DNA of 10,435 bases from Pyrinomonadaceae bacterium. Lineage in GTDB: Bacteria > Acidobacteriota > Blastocatellia > Pyrinomonadales > Pyrinomonadaceae. The notes under the pieces are model-generated. The model was not told the origin of the DNA and searched no databases. It saw only the letters and a program-made list of their open reading frames with translations. The DNA is taken from assembly GCA_014379075.1 (NCBI GenBank), contig JACMMN010000149.1:1-10435 (forward strand), written 5' to 3'. The position numbers were made by a program, and so were the translations under genes. This document shows, piece by piece, positions 4,758-10,435 of the stretch; positions within the stretch are counted from its first letter, which is position 1, and the number at the start of each line of letters is the position of its first letter.

Positions 4758-7208
4758 ATGATTGGTTCGCTAATTAACCAATATAAAATTCAGGAAAAGA
4801 TCGGCTCAGGCGGACAAGGAACGGTTTACAAGGCTCTCGATACGAAGCTAAACCGGACCGTCGTGATAAAGATCCTGCCGCCGGAACTTACCGCCAAAAC
4901 TGCGAATTTTAAACGCTTCGAACGCGAAGCCCAGCTTTGCTCCCAACTCGATCACCCGAATATCTGCACAGTTTACGATTTTCATAACGAGAACGGCGTT
5001 TTTTACATTGCGATGCAGTACGTCGAGGGCAAAAATGTCCGTCAGCTTGTTGCGGGACGCCCGCTCGAATTGAAAAGCGCGGTTTCGATCGCTATTCAGG
5101 TCACGGATGCCCTCGCCTACGCTCACTCGAAAAATATTATTCATCGCGATATCAAGGCCGGAAATATAATGGTCACGAGCGGCGGGCAGGCAAAGATACT
5201 CGATTTCGGACTAGCCAAACTTCTCGAAGACGAACATGACGCTCAAAACAAAGGCCAGAATAAGAGCGATATAACCGAACTCGGAATCCCATACGGTACA
5301 GCCACCTACGCCGCACCCGAACAGGCTCGCGGCGAACGTGCGGATTCGCGGTCGGATATTTTTTCGACCGGCGTCCTTCTTTATGAAATGCTAACGGGAA
5401 TCTGGGCGTTTCAGGGCAAGACCGTGATAGATGTCCGGCATCAGGTTTTGTACGGAACACCAAAGCCGCTCGAACAGGTGCGGCAGGAAACGCTTCCCCC
5501 GCAACTCCAGCAGATAGTCGATAAAGCTCTCGCAAAAGATCCGAAGGACCGGTATCAGAAGATCTCCACAATGCGGGACGATCTCCGTGCGGTGCTCGAG
5601 CAGGTGGCCGGCGCCCAACTCATGGCGGGCGACACGTTTGTTCCGAGCCATGTAGACAGCGGTGTTTTTAAGAAAGCTTTGAATTGGTTTACCGGCAAAT
5701 CCGTGCCCGAGGTTACGTCGGCACGTTCGAATTCCGAGTCGAATTCGCCGTCCTTCGTGCCGGATATAAACCTGACCGCAACAGGACAGGAAAAGAAAAG
5801 CGTCGCGATCTTGCCCTTCAAAAATCTGGGTCAGGAAGAGAGTGCGAATTTTTACGAATTCGCGCTTGCCGACGCGGTCATTACGGAACTTGCACAGATA
5901 CGGTCGATCGTCGTCCGGCCAAGCTCGGTGATCGCTAAATATCACGGCAAGGATGTCGATCCGCGCGAGGCGGGACGCGAACTTCGTGTTCATGCGGTTC
6001 TATCAGCCGGTTTCCTGCGCGGCGGCGATAAACTGCGGGTGACGGCTCAGCTTCTTGATGTCCTGACGGGCGACATTCTGTGGAGCGACCGCATCGACGC
6101 CGAAGGCTCAGATATCCTTGCGATCCAGGACAGTATCGCCCAGCGCATTCTGGAAGGCTTAAGACTCGAGCTTTCGGATCTCGAACAGGAAAAACTAGGA
6201 CGCCGGGCCACCGATCACGCCGGGGCGTGGGAAGAATATCTGCGCGGCCGCGATAATTTCGGACGTTTTATCTTTCGAACCCTGGATGTCGAAGATTGCG
6301 ACGCCGCCATCCGCAATTTCAAGAACGCGATCGAGCTTGATTCGCATTTCGCGCTTGCTTACAGCGGCCTCGGAGCATGTTATGCCAACCGCTTTTTTAA
6401 AGGCCTCGGCGAACCCGAAGACTATTCGCATGCCGAAACGGCCTTTAGCAAAGCCTTTTTCTACGACCCGAATGTCGTCGAGGCTCGTGTGCTGATGGTA
6501 ATGATCTACATGGCCCGCGGCGAAAAGAAAAAGGCTCGTTCCGAGATCGAGATACTGCAAAAGCAGTTTCCCAATGACGCCGTTCTCTATTTTGCAAAGG
6601 GTGTCATGCACCGTCTGGATGGTGACTATGAGGAATCGCTGAAAGCCTTTGAAAAACTCGCGCGCCTCGATCCGGCCGCTCGGGCCGTTTCGGCTTACAA
6701 CCGTGCCCGTATCTATATTTATAAACAGGATTACGAACAGGCCATTAAGGAGATCGAGCGGGGCGAAAAAGCGGAGCCTAATCATCCGATGCTGGCGATA
6801 TTTCGTTCGGGCGTCTATTATTTCCGTGGCGATACGCAGGATGCGATCGATCTGATGGATAAGGTGCTAAAAGAAAATCCGCAGATGGACGGCATCAGGC
6901 CGCTTTATGCGGTGTTCCTTGCGGGTGCCGGGCGCTTCGATGACGCCAAGGTTCAGCTTTCACCGGACGCTCTGAGCCTTTCCCGTGCCGATCATGATAT
7001 GGCATTCTGGGTCGGCGAAACGTACGCCCTAATGGGCGATAAGGACATGGCGTTCAAATGGCTGAACCGAGCGGTCCGGCTGGGGAACGAAAACAGGCCG
7101 CACTTCGAGCACGACCGAAACCTTAACTCCCTCCGCGACGACCCGAGATATCAGGAATTAATGAGTAAGATCGGGAATGGAGAAAAGACGGTTGGTGGAA
7201 GTTTATGA
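4758..7208 (+). CDS. Ser/Thr protein kinase with TolB-like and TPR domains, no membrane segment
   Basis: An 816-aa Hanks-type kinase sensor. The kinase domain (about 8-280) has every key element: glycine loop IGSGGQGTVY (15-24), ATP-binding Lys38, HRDIKAGN (Asp131, Lys133, Asn136), DFG (149-151) and APE (186-188). The activation loop between them holds several Ser/Thr, including Thr181 and Thr183. After a polar Ser/Asn-rich linker (about 310-345), residues 347-475 form a TolB-N/FlgO-like domain (VAILPFKNLG, DAVITELAQI, HAVLSAGFLRGGDKLRVTAQLLD, GDILWSDRID). From about 485 to 800 run TPR-type helix pairs, such as AAIRNFKNAIELDSHFALAYSGLG and YEQAIKEIERGEKAEPNHP. There is no hydrophobic span long enough for a membrane helix, so it is probably cytoplasmic. 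No Shine-Dalgarno precedes the ATG. It is convergent with the sigma-like gene 40 bp away. Targets and stimulus are unknown. Confidence 0.95.
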   Translation: MIGSLINQYKIQEKIGSGGQGTVYKALDTKLNRTVVIKILPPELTAKTANFKRFEREAQLCSQLDHPNICTVYDFHNENGVFYIAMQYVEGKNVRQLVAGRPLELKSAVSIAIQVTDALAYAHSKNIIHRDIKAGNIMVTSGGQAKILDFGLAKLLEDEHDAQNKGQNKSDITELGIPYGTATYAAPEQARGERADSRSDIFSTGVLLYEMLTGIWAFQGKTVIDVRHQVLYGTPKPLEQVRQETLPPQLQQIVDKALAKDPKDRYQKISTMRDDLRAVLEQVAGAQLMAGDTFVPSHVDSGVFKKALNWFTGKSVPEVTSARSNSESNSPSFVPDINLTATGQEKKSVAILPFKNLGQEESANFYEFALADAVITELAQIRSIVVRPSSVIAKYHGKDVDPREAGRELRVHAVLSAGFLRGGDKLRVTAQLLDVLTGDILWSDRIDAEGSDILAIQDSIAQRILEGLRLELSDLEQEKLGRRATDHAGAWEEYLRGRDNFGRFIFRTLDVEDCDAAIRNFKNAIELDSHFALAYSGLGACYANRFFKGLGEPEDYSHAETAFSKAFFYDPNVVEARVLMVMIYMARGEKKKARSEIEILQKQFPNDAVLYFAKGVMHRLDGDYEESLKAFEKLARLDPAARAVSAYNRARIYIYKQDYEQAIKEIERGEKAEPNHPMLAIFRSGVYYFRGDTQDAIDLMDKVLKENPQMDGIRPLYAVFLAGAGRFDDAKVQLSPDALSLSRADHDMAFWVGETYALMGDKDMAFKWLNRAVRLGNENRPHFEHDRNLNSLRDDPRYQELMSKIGNGEKTVGGSL

Positions 7209-7229
7209 CTGGAAGGTGTTCTTTCTGCC

Positions 7230-7247
7230 AACTTCTAACTTCGAACC
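7230..7247. repeat. Short degenerate heptamer repeat between kinase and sigma-like genes
   Basis: AACTTCT followed by AACTTCG and then AACC forms just over two units of a 7-bp tandem repeat in the 40-bp gap between two convergent genes. It is too short to be sure of; it may be chance or a remnant of the heptamer-module type seen at 1061 and 4655. No rho-independent terminator is apparent in the gap. Confidence 0.35.
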
Positions 7248-7248
7248 G

Positions 7249-8400
7249 CTAAACCGCTACTTCTTCCTTTTCCACCGTGATCATTTCACGAACTTTTCTT
7301 TTTAACGCTTTTTCAAATTGTCTCGCTTCGTTTACGCCGTCGAATGACAGCTGCTGGAGGGTGGCTTCGATGCGTTTGCGGTAGTCCGACACGAGGGAAT
7401 CAGATACGCCCAGCATCTCCGCGACTTCCAACTGCGTGCCGCTGTCGGATATCAGATAGCAGTGCCAAAGAACATTTATCATCCGGTCGTACTGCTTCAC
7501 CTTGCCGCGGACGGATTTATTCAGGCTCACAAGGAAACCATCGACGAAACCTGCGGCTTCGCCTTCAGCTTCGTGACGAAACAAGTCTTCTTCCGGAGTT
7601 TCGCGGGTGTCGGCGATCTCGAAATGCGGCCTGTCGTCATCATCGCTGTCGCCCGAACCGCCGACCGGAACGAGGTGAATATCCATGATCGGCAAACGCG
7701 ACATAACGAACGACCGCAGCGACCGTACATCGACCGGCGAATCTATAGCCTTGAAAACGCGGATAATAAGTTTTTCGAGTTCCGGGTTGCTGATAACGAT
7801 CTGAGCGTCGCCGGTGCAGCCGACCATTCGCGTGTCGCGGCTGTGAAATGAAACGACCTTTACGCGTTCGTGCATTTCCTGCACGTCGCGCCTCATTTTT
7901 TGTATCTTCCAATCGCTGAGGCCGTAAAGACGGTCGGCCAAACGGCGATGAGCGTCCGGGTTATCGACATTGTCGAAACGCTTGAAAGTTTTGCTTGACT
8001 GGATCAGCGTCGAAATTCGGCGTGCCAAACGATATGACTCCGGATATCGTTTTCGAAGCTCTGCCGTCAGCATATTCGTCAGTTCGATCTGGCTGATCTC
8101 GGCTTCGACCTCGGCATCCGTCATTTCCGTGTCGATGTAATGCTGAAACCGCTCCTTGCTGAGCAGAGCGACGAAAAGTTCCTGCGTCAGGTCTGTGTAG
8201 GCGTTATATTTTCCTTCTTCCACCAGAAACCCGGCGCGTTTTGACGCTCTAACCAGCGGGTGCGACGACACGATCCTGTGAAGCTCTATCCAGATCTGAT
8301 TTACATCGGATGCCTGGAGGCTTTCATTCCATTTACCGACCTTGTGATATCTCACGGGGGCGGCTTTTGGCAGGATTTCCTGCTGTTCAAGTTGGCTCAT
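7249..8400 (-). CDS. Divergent sigma-factor-like / HTH DNA-binding protein
   Basis: A 383-aa protein resembling a sigma-70-family factor in two places. Residues about 35-85 (IELHRIVSSHPLVRASKRAGF, then YTDLTQELFVALLSKERF) look like a sigma region 2 core, where D-L-x-Q-E-x-F is typical. Residues about 268-352 look like a region 4: TPEEDLFRHEAEGEA, then a helix-turn-helix TQLEVAEMLGVSDSLVSDYRKRIE (322-345). Between them is about 180 residues without recognised domain, including an acidic loop (SGDSDDDDRPH, 249-259). This is far longer than in ECF factors. Start: ATG with AAAGG (8407-8411) 6 nt upstream. It is divergent from a zinc-finger anti-sigma-like gene. Whether it binds RNA polymerase cannot be told; it could be a plain DNA-binding regulator. 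Confidence 0.72.
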   Translation of the reverse strand: MSQLEQQEILPKAAPVRYHKVGKWNESLQASDVNQIWIELHRIVSSHPLVRASKRAGFLVEEGKYNAYTDLTQELFVALLSKERFQHYIDTEMTDAEVEAEISQIELTNMLTAELRKRYPESYRLARRISTLIQSSKTFKRFDNVDNPDAHRRLADRLYGLSDWKIQKMRRDVQEMHERVKVVSFHSRDTRMVGCTGDAQIVISNPELEKLIIRVFKAIDSPVDVRSLRSFVMSRLPIMDIHLVPVGGSGDSDDDDRPHFEIADTRETPEEDLFRHEAEGEAAGFVDGFLVSLNKSVRGKVKQYDRMINVLWHCYLISDSGTQLEVAEMLGVSDSLVSDYRKRIEATLQQLSFDGVNEARQFEKALKRKVREMITVEKEEVAV

Positions 8401-8914
8401 ATGTAACCTTTAAAGACCTAGTTTTTTTGTAAACTTTAGGACGTGGTTTCTTAGTCTTTTTGCTTTGTCTAAAACTGTCGTCGGCAAGATTTAACGGCAA
8501 AACCGTCCGTCGGCAAGTGGCTGCCGTTCATTAAGACTTTTCGAAATCATTTATCGCAAACTGGGTGTTGGTAGAAAATTACTTTGCGAAGCGGTCGGCC
8601 ATGAGACGAATACCGTTCACTGCCTACGATTTAAATCTTACCAATTATTTTAGATTTGAGCAACAAGTTTTTGCATATCGATGCAGGTTTTTACGTTGGG
8701 TCGTAATTCAAGTATCTAAGGTGTTTAGCGTTACTTTCGGTTTCGACATCGGTGTATTACAAAAGCCGGCACAAGTTTTTATCGCTTTAGTTATGGAAGC
8801 ATAGAGGCATTACGGATTTACTTTTGATGTAGGAATAAATCTGCCCCGATTGATGCGCTCCGGTTTTTTAACGAGAAGCGTCGGGTATCTTATGTTAATG
8901 TATTTGGGTTGAAA
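8401..8914. other. 514-bp non-coding region between divergent sigma-like and zinc-finger genes
   Basis: No convincing gene, tRNA or rRNA is seen. It must contain both divergent promoters. A repeat-rich block near the sigma-like gene (8479-8528) is described separately. Other short symmetries are TGCAT-ATCG-ATGCA (8672-8685) and a 10-mer, ACAAGTTTTT, found at 8663-8672 and 8771-8780. A weak promoter-like pair TTAACG (8868-8873) and TATGTT (8891-8896), 17 bp apart, precedes the zinc-finger gene. A small RNA or long leader is possible but not shown. Confidence 0.5.
8479..8528. promoter_or_regulatory. Clustered direct and inverted repeats upstream of the sigma-like gene
   Basis: The 10-mer CGTCGGCAAG occurs at 8479-8488 and again at 8508-8517, 29 bp apart. 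AACGGCA (8493-8499) is inverted as TGCCGTT (8522-8528). Two smaller hairpins lie inside: ACGG/CCGT (8494-8497 with 8503-8506) and CGGCA/TGCCG (8511-8515 with 8522-8526). The density suggests an operator array or a structured 5' leader about 80-130 bp ahead of the sigma-like start. The function is inferred. Confidence 0.35.
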
Positions 8915-9217
8915 ATGGGAAATTTCCGCAAGAATGAAAGCTGTCCGGCTTCTGATGAATTGCTCGCCTTCCAAAACGGCGACATGGCGACAAGCGAAGG
9001 ACGGGAAATCCGCCAGCATCTCAGAACCTGCGAATTTTGCGCGGCTGAGGTGGATTTCTATTCTCATTATCCTCCAGCCGAAGAACGGGTCGAACCCGCC
9101 AAAATGCCCAAACCTCTATTCGAGCTTGCCGAGGCCTTGTTGACGAAGAAAAATGACGATACGTTTTTCGACCGGTTAATGGAAGAGGATGAGGATATTT
9201 CGTTTATGGAGCATTGA
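8915..9217 (+). CDS. Zinc-finger (zf-HC2/ZAS-like) putative anti-sigma protein
   Basis: A 100-aa protein whose N-terminal half matches the ZAS/zf-HC2 fold of anti-sigma factors: CPASDELLAFQNGDM, then EIRQHLRTCEFCAAEV. Cys10, His35, Cys39 and Cys42 give the complete H-x3-C-x2-C ligand set plus the upstream Cys expected for zinc binding. The C-terminal half is charged and ends acidic (FDRLMEEDEDISFMEH); there is no membrane helix, so unlike many anti-sigma factors it is soluble. The ATG at 8915 is preferred; a TTG two codons upstream is in frame. The Shine-Dalgarno is poor (GGGTTG region). It is divergent from the sigma-like gene. ZAS proteins bind and restrain ECF sigma factors and some sense redox through the cysteines. 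That its partner is the adjacent sigma-like protein is inference. Confidence 0.78.
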   Translation: MGNFRKNESCPASDELLAFQNGDMATSEGREIRQHLRTCEFCAAEVDFYSHYPPAEERVEPAKMPKPLFELAEALLTKKNDDTFFDRLMEEDEDISFMEH

Positions 9218-9264
9218 TTCGGTCCGCAATTGAGTAAAGGCGAACATTGACCCATCTCAGCGAA

Positions 9265-10435
9265 TCAGCTTCCGCAAATTTCGTCTATAGCTTCCTCATA
9301 TTTTTCGTCGATGACGCTGCGTTTTATTTTTAACGTCGGCGTCATTTCGCCTTTATCGATCGAAAATTCCCTTGGCAGAAGATAGACGCGCTTTACCCTC
9401 TCGTAATCGCTTAGTTCGCGTGTAAGTTCCACGGCGTCGCGTTGGACCCGCTTTATAACGTGCGGGTCCTCGCACATTTCTTCGCGGCTGCCGGAGGCGG
9501 CGATCCCTTCATCTTCCAGTACTTCCTTCAGTGCATCCCAATCGGGTACGATCAATGCCCCGACCTGTTTGCGTCCCGAACCGACCACGACGGGTTGGGA
9601 AACGAGCGGGCTCTGCTTGAGTAAACTTTCAACCTGAAGCGGCGCGATGTATTTGCCGTTCGACAATTTAAAAAGGTCTTTTATGCGGTCGGTAATGAAA
9701 AAATGGCCGTCCGAATCTTCGTAGCCGACATCGCCGGTATGGTAAAAGCCTTCTTTATCGATCACCTTTGCGGTTTCTTCGGGCTTGTTGTAATAGCCTC
9801 GCATCACGTTTTTGCCGCGAATGAGAATCTCGCCGTCCTTTTCGGCGATCTTCATTTCGATGCCGTCGAGCGGCGATCCGATCGACCCAACTTTGTTGTC
9901 TTCGGGACGATTCACCGATGTCACGCAAGCCTCGGTCATCCCGTAACCCTGCAGGATCGGGATGCCGGCGGCCCAAAATGCGTAGGAAAGCTTTTTCGAA
10001 AGCGGAGCTCCGCCCGACACGAAAAACCGGAGGTACCCGCCGACGCCTTCACGCCATTTCGAGAAAACGAGCCTGCTGGCGACAGCGTGTTTTGCCGCTA
10101 AAACCGGCGAAACGGAATCGTGCTTGTCCTTCGCTTCCCAATAATCCTGTCCGACGACAAGCGCCCATTCGAATAGCGACGTCCGCCATCCGCCGGCCGC
10201 TTTTCCCTTCTTTATGATCTTGTGATAAACCTGCTCGAAAAGGCGCGGCACAGCGGTCATTATCGTCGGTTTCACTTCCTGAAGGTGTGAGGCTATCTGA
10301 TCGAAAGCGGCGCAGTAATGTATCGCCACGCCGTTAGCGCAGAGCACGTAAAACACCGTCCGCTCGAAAATGTGCGAGAGCGGCAAAACGGCAAGCGAAC
10401 GGTCGGTGGGACGGATCGGCAGGCCTTTCGACACG
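9265..10435 (-). CDS. Long-chain acyl-CoA synthetase (AMP-forming), C-terminal part, runs off right edge
   Basis: Activates fatty acids to acyl-CoA through an acyl-AMP intermediate. The visible 390 codons cover the second part of the adenylation domain and the C-terminal subdomain, resembling the FadD15-type branch: LPLSHIFERT near the edge, SGGAPLSKKL, GYGMTEA (A5 motif), GEILIRGKNVMRGYYNKPEET, FYHTGDVG (A7), GHFFITDRIKDLFKLSNGKYIAP (A8) and a C-terminal TPTLKIKR whose lysine is in the A10 position. The P-loop (A3, TSGTTG-type) and about 200 N-terminal residues lie beyond the window. A GTG at 10434 is only an internal codon and should not be taken as the start. The stop is TGA at 9265-9267, convergent with the zinc-finger gene 47 bp away. 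The acyl chain preference is unknown. Confidence 0.93.
   Translation of the reverse strand, partial: VSKGLPIRPTDRSLAVLPLSHIFERTVFYVLCANGVAIHYCAAFDQIASHLQEVKPTIMTAVPRLFEQVYHKIIKKGKAAGGWRTSLFEWALVVGQDYWEAKDKHDSVSPVLAAKHAVASRLVFSKWREGVGGYLRFFVSGGAPLSKKLSYAFWAAGIPILQGYGMTEACVTSVNRPEDNKVGSIGSPLDGIEMKIAEKDGEILIRGKNVMRGYYNKPEETAKVIDKEGFYHTGDVGYEDSDGHFFITDRIKDLFKLSNGKYIAPLQVESLLKQSPLVSQPVVVGSGRKQVGALIVPDWDALKEVLEDEGIAASGSREEMCEDPHVIKRVQRDAVELTRELSDYERVKRVYLLPREFSIDKGEMTPTLKIKRSVIDEKYEEAIDEICGS

Noticed and set aside
5391..5993. Long minus-strand open frame (200 codons) within the kinase gene
   Set aside because: The plus strand encodes intact kinase and TolB-like motifs across it; the antisense product lacks recognisable features.
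8664..8690. Possible rho-independent terminator (TGCAT-ATCG-ATGCA then T-run)
   Set aside because: The stem is only 5 bp and AT-rich, and no gene ends just upstream of it.
8565..8804. Possible 79-aa plus-strand gene in the sigma-like/zinc-finger gap
   Set aside because: The product resembles no family I know, has no good ribosome binding site, and its composition fits chance translation of AT-rich non-coding DNA.

Overview
The window is about 10.4 kb of bacterial chromosome of moderate GC. It carries ordinary housekeeping and envelope genes plus a cluster of signalling and regulatory genes. A large soluble Ser/Thr kinase fused to a TolB-like domain and TPRs, a divergent sigma-like protein, a zinc-finger anti-sigma-like protein, an RND pump and orphan four-helix-bundle genes with flanking repeats together resemble Acidobacteriota, possibly Blastocatellia. 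That placement is inference from gene content only. There are no rRNA or tRNA genes, CRISPR arrays or transposases.

Layout. At 1-2868, on the minus strand, lies a tripartite efflux operon: a periplasmic adaptor lipoprotein followed by the N-terminal third of an RND (HAE1-type) inner-membrane pump, which runs off the left edge. Between them sits a 494-bp cassette (1061-1554) holding a small four-helix-bundle (S23/IVP-type) gene. It is bounded by 32-bp inverted arms built from a TTCAAAG-type heptamer. At 3050-3803, on the plus strand, are a single-domain rhodanese and a small membrane-anchored protein of unknown function. At 3906-4262, on the minus strand, is a small [2Fe-2S] protein. At 4391-4612, on the plus strand, is a glutaredoxin-like thiol protein.

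At 4655-4745 a second heptamer inverted repeat, of different sequence and without a gene, ends 12 bp before a kinase-TolB-TPR gene (4758-7208, plus). At 7249-8400, on the minus strand, is a divergent sigma-like protein with an unusually long spacer between its sigma-2-like and sigma-4-like parts. A 514-bp non-coding region with short repeats separates it from a divergently transcribed 100-aa zinc-finger protein with the ligand pattern of ZAS anti-sigma factors (8915-9217, plus). At 9265-10435, on the minus strand, is the C-terminal part of a long-chain acyl-CoA synthetase that runs off the right edge.

How the genes may work together. The adaptor and pump form an efflux system with an outer-membrane channel not seen here. 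The sigma-like and ZAS-like pair flanking one large intergenic region is the best candidate for an undescribed regulatory module, with the neighbouring kinase as a possible input. This is inferred from neighbourhood and domains only. The two heptamer inverted-repeat modules are the best candidates for an undescribed repeat or mobile system.
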